64,000 nt of DNA from Streptomyces sp. TLI_235. GTDB lineage: Bacteria; Actinomycetota; Actinomycetes; Streptomycetales; Streptomycetaceae. A program made the translations under genes and the position numbers. Shown here one piece after another: positions 1-7,197 of the stretch; the stretch's first letter is position 1, and the number at the start of each line of letters is the position of its first letter. The stretch is from NCBI GenBank assembly GCA_002300355.1, contig NSGV01000002.1:1302001-1366000 (forward strand), given 5' to 3'. Under the pieces are notes generated by a model that was given only the letters and a program-made list of their open reading frames with translations, had not been told where the DNA came from and searched no databases.

Positions 1-28
1 CAAGCGCTACCAGCAGAAGGAGGGCTGA
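1..28 (+). CDS. 3' end of an upstream gene (partial)
   Basis: Only the last eight codons are in the window, reading KRYQQKEG followed by TGA at 26-28. The stop lies one base before the ATG of the next acyl-CoA dehydrogenase gene, so the two are almost certainly co-transcribed. In this kind of operon the upstream partner is often another acyl-CoA metabolism enzyme, but nothing in eight residues identifies it. Confidence 0.5.
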
Positions 29-29
29 G

Positions 30-1214
30 ATGGCCGTCCGTGAAGAGGACATCCGGCAGCGCGTGGCGGACCTGCTCGCCGCGCACGACCCCGCCACCAC
101 CGAGCGGCTCGCCTTCCTGCGGGCCCGCTTCGACGCCGGCCTCGCCTGGGTGCACTTCCCCGAGGGCCTCGGCGGCCTCGGCGCCCCGCGCGCCCTGCAG
201 GCCGTGGTGGACGCCGGGTTGGCCGCCGCCGGGGCACCCGGCAACGACCCGCGGAAGATCGGCATCGGCCTCGGCATGGCCGCCCCGACCATCCTCAAGT
301 ACGGCACCGAGGAGCAGAAGCAGCGCTTCCTGCGGCCGCTCTGGACGGGTGAGGAGGTCTGGTGCCAGCTCTTCTCCGAACCCGGCGCCGGCTCCGACCT
401 CGCCGCGCTCGGCACCCGGGCCGTCCTGGACGGCGACACCTGGACCGTCGACGGCCAGAAGGTGTGGACCTCCAGCGCACACACCGCCCGCTGGGCCATC
501 CTGATCGCCCGCACCGACCCGGACGTGCCCAAGCACCAGGGCATCACCTACTTCGTCTGCGACATGACCGACCCCGGTGTCGAGGTCCGCCCGCTGCGGC
601 AGATCACCGGCGAGGCCGAGTTCAACGAGGTCTTCCTCACCGGCGTCCGCATCCCCGACGCGCACCGGCTCGGCGCCGTCGGCGAGGGCTGGCAGGTCGC
701 CCAGACCACGCTCAACAACGAGCGGGTCGCCATCGGCGGGCAGGCCGCGCCGCGCGAGGCCGGCATGGTCGGCGTCGTCGCCGAGACCTGGCGGGCCCGG
801 CCCGAGCTGCGCACCCACGACCTCCACCAGCGCCTGCTCAAGGGCTGGGTGGACGCCGAGGTCGCCCGGCTCACCGGCGAACGGCTGCGCCAGCAGCTCG
901 CCGTCGGCCAGCCCGGCCCCGAGGGCGCCGCCATGAAGCTCGCCTTCGCCCGGCTCGCCCAGGAGTTGAGCGGACTGGAGGTCGAACTCCTCGGCGAGGA
1001 CGGCCTCGCGTACGACGACTGGACGATGGTCCGGCCCGATCACGTCGACTTCACCGGCCGCGAGGCCGGCTACCGCTACCTGCGCGCCAAGGGCAACTCC
1101 ATCGAGGGCGGCACCTCGGAGATCCTGCGCAACATCATCGCCGAGCGCGTCCTCGGCCTGCCCGGCGAGCCGCGCGCCGACAAGAACGTGCCCTGGAAGG
1201 AGCTGCCGCGATGA
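30..1214 (+). CDS. Acyl-CoA dehydrogenase, catalytic subunit of a probable heteromeric enzyme
   Basis: FAD-dependent alpha,beta-dehydrogenation of an acyl-CoA. The 394-residue protein has the usual family length and layout: N-terminal helical part, the FAD/substrate loop QLFSEPGAGSDLA at about 113-125, the beta-domain motif GQKVWTSSAH at 142-151, and the C-terminal helix IEGGTSEILRNI from residue 358. Glu359 sits where medium-chain-type dehydrogenases carry the catalytic base. The ATG at 30 follows GAAGGAGG with good spacing. Its stop overlaps the start of the next dehydrogenase by ATGA, so the two are translationally coupled. Paired genes of this type in actinobacteria often form alpha2beta2 enzymes acting on bulky acyl chains such as steroid side chains; that substrate is inference only. 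Confidence 0.93.
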   Translation: MAVREEDIRQRVADLLAAHDPATTERLAFLRARFDAGLAWVHFPEGLGGLGAPRALQAVVDAGLAAAGAPGNDPRKIGIGLGMAAPTILKYGTEEQKQRFLRPLWTGEEVWCQLFSEPGAGSDLAALGTRAVLDGDTWTVDGQKVWTSSAHTARWAILIARTDPDVPKHQGITYFVCDMTDPGVEVRPLRQITGEAEFNEVFLTGVRIPDAHRLGAVGEGWQVAQTTLNNERVAIGGQAAPREAGMVGVVAETWRARPELRTHDLHQRLLKGWVDAEVARLTGERLRQQLAVGQPGPEGAAMKLAFARLAQELSGLEVELLGEDGLAYDDWTMVRPDHVDFTGREAGYRYLRAKGNSIEGGTSEILRNIIAERVLGLPGEPRADKNVPWKELPR

Positions 1215-2347
1215 CCGTCGCCACCGGCCCGGCCGACCTGCTGTACTCCGAGGTCGAGGAAGAACTGCGGAGCAGCGTCCGGGCGTTGCTCGCCGACCAC
1301 TGCCCGCCCGAGGCGATCCTCACCCGCTGCGAGGGGCCTGCCCCCTACGACCCGGCGCTGTGGCGCAAGCTCGCCGCCGATCTCGGCACCGCCGGCCTCC
1401 AGGTGCCCGAGGCACTCGGCGGCGCCGGCGCCTCGCTGCGCGAAACCGCCGTCGTCCTGGAGGAGTTGGGGCGCAGCGCTGCGCCGGTGCCGTTCCTCGG
1501 CAGCGTCGTGCTGGCCACGACCGCGCTGCTGGACTGCCCCCGGGAGGACGGGCTGCTGGCGGCCCTCGCGGGCGGGGAGCGGACGGCGGCGCTCGCCGTA
1601 CCGCTGTCCACTGCACCCGGCGCGGTGTTCCCGGCGACCGTGCGGGTCGACGGGGCGGGCACACTGAGCGGACGGGTCACCTCGGTGGCCGAGGCGCTGG
1701 TGGCGGACCTGCTGCTGGTGCCCGCGGTCGGGCCGGACGGGGCCGCGCTGTACGCGGTCGACGCCTCGGCGGCCGGGCTCACCGTGGCGCGGCGGACCTC
1801 ACTGGACCTCACCCGCCCCCTCGCCGACCTGGCGCTGACCGGGGTGCCGGGCCGGCCGGTCGCCGTGGGGGCGGTGGCGGAGGCCGCACTGCGGCGGGCG
1901 CTGCTCACCGGGGCCGGGCTGCTCGCCTCCGAGCAGGTGGGCGTCGCCGAGTGGTGTCTGTCCACGACCGTGGCGTACCTGAAGGAGCGGACCCAGTTCG
2001 CCCGGCCGGTCGGCTCGTTCCAGGCGCTCAAGCACCGGCTGGCCGATCTGTGGCTGGAGACGGTGGGCGCGCGGGCCGCGGCGCGGTATGCGGCGGACGT
2101 GCTGGCGCGGGGCGACGCCGACGCGGAGGTCGCCGTCGCGGTGGCGCAGGCGCACTGCGGGGCGGTGGCGGTGCGGGCGGCCGAGGAGTGCGTGCAGATG
2201 CACGGCGGCATCGGCATGACCTGGGAGCACCCGGCCCACCTCTACCTGAAGCGCGCCAAGGCCGACCAGATCGCTCTCGGCACCCCGGGGGCCCACCGGG
2301 CGGCCCTGGCCCGCCTGGTGGACCTCCCGGCACCGGTCGCCGGCTGA
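1211..2347 (+). CDS. Acyl-CoA dehydrogenase, probable non-catalytic partner subunit
   Basis: A 378-residue acyl-CoA dehydrogenase-fold protein starting at the ATG that overlaps the preceding stop. The middle contains ERTQFARPVGSFQALKH, a typical dimer-interface/FAD motif, and the C-terminal part has the VQMHGGIGMTWEHP helix that contacts FAD. Where the catalytic subunit has the EGGT glutamate, this one reads ALGTPGAH, so the catalytic base is absent. A pair in which one subunit keeps the Glu and the other lacks it is the pattern described for the mycobacterial ChsE/FadE heterotetramers. The gene ends just before a very strong hairpin, which makes it the last gene of its operon. Confidence 0.9.
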   Translation: MTVATGPADLLYSEVEEELRSSVRALLADHCPPEAILTRCEGPAPYDPALWRKLAADLGTAGLQVPEALGGAGASLRETAVVLEELGRSAAPVPFLGSVVLATTALLDCPREDGLLAALAGGERTAALAVPLSTAPGAVFPATVRVDGAGTLSGRVTSVAEALVADLLLVPAVGPDGAALYAVDASAAGLTVARRTSLDLTRPLADLALTGVPGRPVAVGAVAEAALRRALLTGAGLLASEQVGVAEWCLSTTVAYLKERTQFARPVGSFQALKHRLADLWLETVGARAAARYAADVLARGDADAEVAVAVAQAHCGAVAVRAAEECVQMHGGIGMTWEHPAHLYLKRAKADQIALGTPGAHRAALARLVDLPAPVAG

Positions 2348-2353
2348 GCGCCG

Positions 2354-2400
2354 CGCGGTGCACCGCGGGAGGCCGTCGCGGCCTCCCGCGGTGCACCGCG
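2354..2400. terminator. Strong bidirectional hairpin terminator
   Basis: Two perfectly complementary 21-base arms (2354-2374 and 2380-2400) are separated by a five-base loop, seven bases after the dehydrogenase stop. There is no U-tract, as is normal for streptomycetes. The second arm runs into the decayed deformylase remnant on the other strand. Confidence 0.85.
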
Positions 2401-2678
2401 TTCGCGGTCCGGCGCAGGGCCTCCCTGCGCTCGCGCCCGGAGAGGCGGTCGAGTTGGCGGCGGCCGTGCAGGTGGTCCGTCTCGTGCTGCAGGCAGCGGG
2501 CGAAGTAGCCGGTGCCTTCGACCGTGAGCGGGTTGCCGTCCTTGTCCTGTCCGCGGACCACCGTCCGGGCGGACCGCGGCACCTCCATGGTCGCCCCGGG
2601 CACGGAGAGAGCCCTCGTCATCGGCAGCACCGGGTACCCGTCGGCGGGCTCCCCCTGGAGTGACTGATGCACTGTCAT
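2397..2678 (-). pseudogene. Peptide deformylase remnant, internally deleted and without a stop
   Basis: In the minus-strand frame beginning near 2678 the reading MTVHQSLQG...GYPVLPM jumps directly into ALSVPG, then RGQDKDGNP, TVEGTGYFARCLQHETDHL and LDRLSGRERREALRR. HETDH is the metal-binding HExxH of peptide deformylase and the flanking text is typical of the family. The first motif (GxGLAAxQ) and the catalytic-cysteine motif EGCLS are missing: TRALSVPG stands where EGCLSVPG should be. About 90 N-terminal to middle residues have been lost, and the frame runs through the terminator hairpin into antisense sequence without a stop. The product could not be an active deformylase. Confidence 0.75.
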
Positions 2679-2985
2679 CCACCGTGCCCGGACGGGCTGT
2701 CGGGGCACTGCCCGACCACGAGGTGCGGACGGCTCTGCTGCGGCTGCCCGCGGAGGAGGGCAGTGTCACGGCCACCGGGGCCGCCAGCCCGGGGCTGTGC
2801 TCCTTCCACCTGCGGCAACTGGCCAGGCACGGCCGGATCGAGGAGGTCCCGCACACCGGGGCCGGGCCCGCCCCTGGCACCTCCGGCAGGAGGGCGGGCG
2901 GGCCGGCGGGGGCGAGGGGTTCGCCGAGCCGGCGCGGGGCCTGGAGGACGAGAGCTACCGGCAGTGGCCACCAACGCGGAAGCGG
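2660..2985 (+). pseudogene. ArsR-type winged-helix regulator remnant, frameshifted
   Basis: From about 2690 one frame reads ALPDHEVRTALLRLPAEEG and then GLCSFHLRQLARHGRIEEVP, the recognition helix and wing of the ArsR/HTH_20 regulators common in streptomycetes. From about 2915 a different frame reads FAEPARGLEDESYRQW, which resembles the mid-protein helix of the same family. The first third has lost several helix residues and the two blocks are out of frame, so no single start and stop give a full regulator of about 180 residues. The start at 2660 is only the first in-frame GTG and is not supported by a ribosome site. Confidence 0.6.
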
Positions 2986-3026
2986 GCATCCCAGGGACAC
3001 GGGGAACCGCGCCCCTGGGATGCCCG
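2983..3026. terminator. Hairpin terminator downstream of the quinone oxidoreductase gene
   Basis: Perfect 14-base arms CGGGCATCCCAGGG (2983-2996) and its complement (3013-3026) flank a 16-base loop, 28 bases past the TAA of the minus-strand operon. It probably ends that operon and isolates it from the pseudogene remnants. Confidence 0.7.
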
Positions 3027-3053
3027 TACCTCCGTGCCTGCGACGGTGCGCGG

Positions 3054-4046
3054 TTACGGGTGGATCGTCAGGCGGCCTATGGAGGTGCCGTCGGCGACCT
3101 GCTGGACGGCTTCGGCGGCGCGGTCGAACGGGAGGCGGGCGCCGATCAGGGGTTTGACGACGCCCTTGGCGGCGAGGGCGGTGAGTTCGGTGTGGCAGTC
3201 GCGGACGGCCTGCGGGTCGTGGGCGTTGTAGAGGCCCCAGTGCAGGCCGAGGATCGCGTAGTTCTTGACCAGGGCGTGGTTGAGGCCGGGGGCCGGGATG
3301 GTGCCGCCGGCGAAGCCGACGACGACGATGCGGCCCTCGAAGGCGATGCACTTGGTGGAGCCGGTGTAGGCGTCGCCGCCGACCGGGTCGAAGACGACGT
3401 CCGCGCCGCGGCCGCCGGTGGCCTCCTTGACGGCCGAGACGAAGTCGTCGTGGCGGCGGTCGATCACCAGGTCGGCGCCGAGTGCCTGGGCGGCGGCGGC
3501 CTTCTCCGGTCCGCCGACGACGCCGATGACCAGGGCGCCGGCGGCCTTGCCGAGCTGGACGGCGGCGCTGCCGACGCCGCCCGCCGCGGCGTGCACGAGG
3601 AGCGTCTCGCCGGCCTGCAGCCGGGCGCGGCGGTGCAGGCCGAACCAGGCGGTCTGGTAGCCGATGTGGAGGGCGGCGGCCTCGGCGTCGTCCAGGGCGG
3701 GCGGTGCGGCGAAGGTGGTCGCCGGGTCCATCAGGGCGTACTCGGCGAAGGCGCCGTCGGGCAGCAGCGGGGTGCCGATGACCCTCCCCCAGCCTCCGGC
3801 CGGGGGTGCCCCCATGCCGGCCAGGTCGCCGTCGATGATCTCGCCGCAGAGTTCGACGCCGGGGGTGAAGGGCAGCGGCGGGCGGATCTGGTAGTGGCCG
3901 CGGCACATCAGGGCGTCGGGGAAGTTGACGGCGGCGGCGCGTACCTTGACGAGGAGTCGGCCGTCGCCGGGTTCGGGGCGTGCGGTCTCGGTCTGCCGCA
4001 TCACTGCGGCGGGTTCGCCGAGCTCGATGACCTGCCAGGCCTTCAT
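3054..4046 (-). CDS. NADPH:quinone oxidoreductase-like medium-chain dehydrogenase
   Basis: A 330-residue zinc-free MDR enzyme. The N-terminal GroES-like domain (1-125) contains VKVRAAAVNFPDALMCRG and the nucleotide-binding domain carries AAGGVGSAA at 154-162, the quinone-reductase form of the Rossmann glycine motif; the cysteine cluster of the zinc alcohol dehydrogenases is absent. It is expected to reduce a quinone or enoyl substrate with NADPH in the cytosol. The ATG overlaps the stop of the upstream SDR gene (ATGA), so it is the third gene of an SDR-SDR-MDR operon. The TetR gene transcribed away from the operon is the likely regulator. The true substrate is unknown. Confidence 0.9.
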   Translation of the reverse strand: MKAWQVIELGEPAAVMRQTETARPEPGDGRLLVKVRAAAVNFPDALMCRGHYQIRPPLPFTPGVELCGEIIDGDLAGMGAPPAGGWGRVIGTPLLPDGAFAEYALMDPATTFAAPPALDDAEAAALHIGYQTAWFGLHRRARLQAGETLLVHAAAGGVGSAAVQLGKAAGALVIGVVGGPEKAAAAQALGADLVIDRRHDDFVSAVKEATGGRGADVVFDPVGGDAYTGSTKCIAFEGRIVVVGFAGGTIPAPGLNHALVKNYAILGLHWGLYNAHDPQAVRDCHTELTALAAKGVVKPLIGARLPFDRAAEAVQQVADGTSIGRLTIHP

Positions 4047-4843
4047 GCGGTGCCGCCCTCCTTCTTCTCGATCTCCTGCTGGAGGTGGTTCATGCCGCCG
4101 ATCCAGCGGTCGGGGGTGGTGGCGCGGGCCGCGTAGTAGTCGGCGACCTCGGGGTGCGGCAGGATCAGGAACCGCTCGTCGGCGATGGCCTTGAGGGTGG
4201 CCGAGGCCGCCTCGGCGGGCTCGATGGCGTTGGGGGTGAGCAGGACCTGCCCGGCGGCGCCGGTGCCGTCCAGCATCGCGGTGCGGACACCCTGCGGGCA
4301 GAGCGCGTGCACCTTGAGCCCGCGGTGCCGGTAGGTGGCGGCGAGCCATTCGGCGAAGGCGAGGGCACCGTGCTTGGAGACGGCGTACGGGGCGGAGCCG
4401 AGCATGGTGAGCAGGCCGGCGGCGGAGACGGTGGCGAGGAATCGGCCCTCGCCGCGCTCCAGCCAGTCCGGGAGCAGCTGTTCGGCGGCGCGGACGTGGG
4501 ACATGACGTTGACGTCCCAGGCGCGGGCCCAGACCTCCGGTCCGGCGTCGGCGCCGCCGACCGGGGCGATGCCGGCGTTGGCGCAGTAGACGTCGATCCG
4601 GCCGAGGGCGTCGCGGGCGGTGGCGATCAGGGCGGCGACGCCTTCGGGGGAGGCGGCGTCGCCGGGGGCGGGGATGCCGCCGATCCGGGCGGCGACGGCC
4701 TCGGCGGCCTCGGTGTCGAGGTCGTTGACGACGACCCGGGCCCCGGCGGCGGCGAAGGCGGCGGCGAGGGCCTCGCCGATGCCGCGGCCGGCCCCGGTGA
4801 CGACGACGCCCTGGCCGGCGAGTCCGGTCGCGGGGGCGGTCAC
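4043..4843 (-). CDS. SDR family oxidoreductase
   Basis: A 266-residue classical short-chain dehydrogenase. The nucleotide motif TGAGRGIG lies at 16-23, the CANAG stretch (NNAG equivalent) at about 87-91, and the catalytic Ser140, Tyr153 and Lys157 are all present. The GTG start at 4843 overlaps the stop of the preceding SDR gene, giving translational coupling, and its own stop overlaps the next start. The C-terminus (DRWIGGMNHLQQEIEKK) differs from fatty-acid-synthesis FabG. In this setting a role in oxidising a hydroxyacyl-CoA or alicyclic alcohol is reasonable, but the substrate cannot be read from the sequence. Confidence 0.9.
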   Translation of the reverse strand: MTAPATGLAGQGVVVTGAGRGIGEALAAAFAAAGARVVVNDLDTEAAEAVAARIGGIPAPGDAASPEGVAALIATARDALGRIDVYCANAGIAPVGGADAGPEVWARAWDVNVMSHVRAAEQLLPDWLERGEGRFLATVSAAGLLTMLGSAPYAVSKHGALAFAEWLAATYRHRGLKVHALCPQGVRTAMLDGTGAAGQVLLTPNAIEPAEAASATLKAIADERFLILPHPEVADYYAARATTPDRWIGGMNHLQQEIEKKEGGTA

Positions 4844-5595
4844 AGGCCACCGCCGAGGGTGACGCCGCCGTCGACGACGAGGGTCTGGCCGGTGATCCAG
4901 GCGGCGTCCTGGGAGAGCAGGAAGGCCACGGCGCCGGCGATGTCCTCGGGCAGGCCGAGCCGGCCGAGCGGGTAGGCGCGGACGACCTTCTCCTCGCGGC
5001 CCTCGAACAGGGCCTCGGCGAACTTGGTCTTCACCACGGCGGGGGCGACCGCGTTGACCCGGATGTCCGGGCCGAGGTCGGCGGCGAGTTCCATGGTGAG
5101 GCGGATCAGTGCGGCCTTGCTCACGCCGTACATGCCGATGTTCTCGGAGGAGCGGATGCCGGCGATGGAGGCGACGTTGACGACCGCGCCGCCGTGCTCG
5201 CCCATCCAGGCGGCGTGGGCGCGGCGGGTCCAGGCCAGCGGGGCGAGGACGTTGACCGCGAGGATCTTGGCGGCGACCGCGGGGTCGGTGTCGAGCACCG
5301 GGCCGTAGCTGGGGTTGATGCCGGTGTTGTTGACCAGCAGGTCCAGCCGGCCGAAGGACTCCAGGGTGCGGGTGACGGCCTCCTCCTGGTGGGCGGCGTC
5401 GTCGGCCTTGCCGGCGACCGCGATGGCGTGGTCGGGGCCGCCGAGGTCGCGGACCGCCTCGGCGAGCGGCTCGGGGTTGCGGGCGGTGATGCAGACCTTG
5501 GCACCGCGCTGGACCAGTTCTCGGGCGATGCCGAGGCCGATGCCCCGGCTGGCGCCGGTGACCAGGGCCACCTGGCCCTTGAAGGAGGGTGTCAT
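4840..5595 (-). CDS. SDR family oxidoreductase, FabG-like
   Basis: First gene of the minus-strand operon, 251 residues. It shows TGASRGIG at 13-20, VNNTGI at 88-93, catalytic Ser143, Tyr156 and Lys160, and the FabG-style end ITGQTLVVDGGVTLGGG. I chose the ATG at 5595 rather than the longer frame because GAAAGG stands seven bases upstream of it and the extra N-terminal residues have no family match. It probably makes or consumes a 3-keto/3-hydroxy substrate together with the second SDR and the MDR enzyme encoded downstream. Confidence 0.9.
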   Translation of the reverse strand: MTPSFKGQVALVTGASRGIGLGIARELVQRGAKVCITARNPEPLAEAVRDLGGPDHAIAVAGKADDAAHQEEAVTRTLESFGRLDLLVNNTGINPSYGPVLDTDPAVAAKILAVNVLAPLAWTRRAHAAWMGEHGGAVVNVASIAGIRSSENIGMYGVSKAALIRLTMELAADLGPDIRVNAVAPAVVKTKFAEALFEGREEKVVRAYPLGRLGLPEDIAGAVAFLLSQDAAWITGQTLVVDGGVTLGGGL

Positions 5596-5634
5596 CGCCG
5601 AACCTTTCGCCGTACGTCTCGACATGGGTGGTGA

Positions 5635-5650
5635 CTAAGCGCTTGCTTAG
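5635..5650. promoter_or_regulatory. Palindromic site between the SDR operon and its TetR gene
   Basis: CTAAGC-GCTT-GCTTAG is a 16-bp inverted repeat lying 40 bases upstream of the SDR start and 73 bases upstream of the TetR start. Its size and position suit a dimeric TetR repressor controlling both directions. AAGC/GCTT half-sites are common for TetR regulators of acyl-CoA genes in actinobacteria; the pairing here is inference. Confidence 0.65.
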
Positions 5651-5722
5651 CATGTTGGCGACGGGCCACACTGTCAACAGCCGGCGCACTCCGGCCTTGA
5701 TCCGTCTGCGAGGATTGACGCC

Positions 5723-6337
5723 ATGACCGACCAAGCGACCGCCGACCTGTGGCCCGGGGAGCGCACCGAGGCCGCCCGGCGACTGCTGCTCGCGGCCGTC
5801 GAGTCCTTCGCCCGCCGCGGCTACCACGCCACCACGACGCGGGACATCGCCACCGCCGCCGGGATGAGCCCCGCCGCGCTCTACATCCACTATCCGTCCA
5901 AGGCGGCCCTGCTCTCCGAAATCAGCCGCACCGGCCACCGCGCCACCCTCGACCTGGTGGAGGGGGCGGAGGCTGCCAGCGGCGAGCCGGTGAAGCAGAT
6001 GCGGCGCCTGGTCGAGGAATTCACGGCCTGGCACGCCCGCGGCCACACGGTCGGCCGGATCGTCAACAACGAGCTGCACGCCCTGCCCGAGGACGCCTTC
6101 GCCGATGTCGCCGAGCTGCGGATCCGGATCGAGGACACCGTCCGCCGGATCATCGAGAAGGGCGTGGCCCGGGGCGAGTTCGAGGTGCCGGACGCCCGGA
6201 CGGCGGCCCGGGCGGTCACCTCCCTGGGCATCGACGTCGCCCGCTGGTACACCGACCGCTCCACCGAGAGCCCGGAGGAGCTGGGCCGCCGCTACGGCGT
6301 CCTGGTGCTGCGGATGCTCGGATCGGCGGCCGACTGA
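5723..6337 (+). CDS. TetR family transcriptional regulator
   Basis: A 204-residue TetR protein. The N-terminal DNA-binding domain spans about 14-64, with RDIATAAGMSPAALYIHYPSKAALL as helix-turn-helix and the start of helix 4. The C-terminal ligand domain is helical and contains VARWYTDRSTESPEELGRRYG, a stretch typical of regulators next to acyl-CoA and SDR genes. It is transcribed divergently from the SDR-SDR-quinone oxidoreductase operon, with a palindrome in the shared promoter region, so it most likely represses that operon and itself. An acyl-CoA or CoA-bound intermediate is the probable effector, by analogy with FadR and KstR2. Confidence 0.9.
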   Translation: MTDQATADLWPGERTEAARRLLLAAVESFARRGYHATTTRDIATAAGMSPAALYIHYPSKAALLSEISRTGHRATLDLVEGAEAASGEPVKQMRRLVEEFTAWHARGHTVGRIVNNELHALPEDAFADVAELRIRIEDTVRRIIEKGVARGEFEVPDARTAARAVTSLGIDVARWYTDRSTESPEELGRRYGVLVLRMLGSAAD

Positions 6338-6375
6338 CCGCGACGCACCGGCCGACCACTGGCGCCCACCGAAAA

Positions 6376-6394
6376 TTAGGCTAGGCTTACCTAA
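6376..6394. promoter_or_regulatory. Iron box (DmdR1/IdeR-type operator)
   Basis: TTAGGCTAGGCTTACCTAA matches 17 of 19 positions of the actinobacterial iron box TTAGGTTAGGCTAACCTAA. It lies 18 bases before the ATG of the DUF2470 gene, where bound repressor would block initiation, so that gene should be iron-repressed. Confidence 0.85.
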
Positions 6395-6411
6395 CCTGAT
6401 GAGGAGGGGCG

Positions 6412-7179
6412 ATGTCCGACGCCGTGCCGAGTGCCGCCGAACGTGTCCGTACGCTGCTGGAGTTCGCCTCCTCGGTGGTGCTGGACGTGCCCGGGATGGA
6501 CCTGGTCGACCGCCCCGGTCCCCCGCCGTTGGTGGACTGCGCGGTCCTGCCGGACGGGGCGGTCGCGGTGCTCGTCGAGGAGGGCTCCCCGGCGCACCGG
6601 ATCGCCGTACTGGCCCGCGGCGAGAACGGCCCGGTCACCGCCGGGCTGGACGCCGTGGACGTGGCCCCCGTCGCCATGCCGCACCGGATCCGCGGCCGGG
6701 CCGCGGTGCAGGGCCGGCTCGGCGTGCTCTCCCGGGCCACCCCCGCCCGGATCGCCGCGCTCTTCCCGCGCCGCCGCGCCATCGGCCACGCCCTGCTCTG
6801 CCTGGAGCCCGAGCACCTCGCGGTGGAGGGCCTCCGGGGCTCCGCGTGCTGCATCGAGCCCGCCGACTTCGCGGCCGCCGCGGCCGACCCGCTCGCCGCC
6901 GAGGAGGCGCTGCTGCTGCAGCACCTGGACGCGGCCCACGCCGACCAGGTGCTCGCCCTGGGCCTGCGGGCCGCCGGACAGCGCTCGGTACCGCGCGCCG
7001 ACTCCGTCCGGGCCGTCCGGCCGGTCGCGCTGGACCGCTTCGGCCTGCGCCTGCGGCTCGTCGGCGAGGACGGCCGGGTGCTCGACGCCCGCTTCGAGTT
7101 CGGCCGCCCGGTCCGCTCGGCGGAGGAACTGCCGGACGCGATGCGCCGGCTGTTCACCCACGCCACCGCCGACCGCTGA
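6412..7179 (+). CDS. DUF2470 / HugZ-like protein, probable haem or iron-linked FMN-binding split-barrel protein
   Basis: A 255-residue protein. The N-terminal half has the pyridoxamine-oxidase-like split-barrel pattern (repeated strands with GRAAVQGRLGVLSRATPARIAALFP) and the C-terminal part contains EEALLLQHLDAAHADQVLAL, the signature helix of DUF2470, which HugZ-type haem oxygenases also carry. GAGGAGGGG precedes the ATG. The iron box directly upstream indicates expression under iron limitation, which supports a role in haem or siderophore iron handling. No haem-ligand histidine can be assigned with certainty, so haem-degrading activity is inference. Confidence 0.8.
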   Translation: MSDAVPSAAERVRTLLEFASSVVLDVPGMDLVDRPGPPPLVDCAVLPDGAVAVLVEEGSPAHRIAVLARGENGPVTAGLDAVDVAPVAMPHRIRGRAAVQGRLGVLSRATPARIAALFPRRRAIGHALLCLEPEHLAVEGLRGSACCIEPADFAAAAADPLAAEEALLLQHLDAAHADQVLALGLRAAGQRSVPRADSVRAVRPVALDRFGLRLRLVGEDGRVLDARFEFGRPVRSAEELPDAMRRLFTHATADR

Positions 7180-7197
7180 CCGCCCGCGGCGGCGGGC

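Noticed and set aside
362..2347. A 661-codon start for the second acyl-CoA dehydrogenase
   Set aside because: The first 283 codons are a shadow of the preceding gene; the ATG at 1211 gives a normal-length protein and ATGA coupling.
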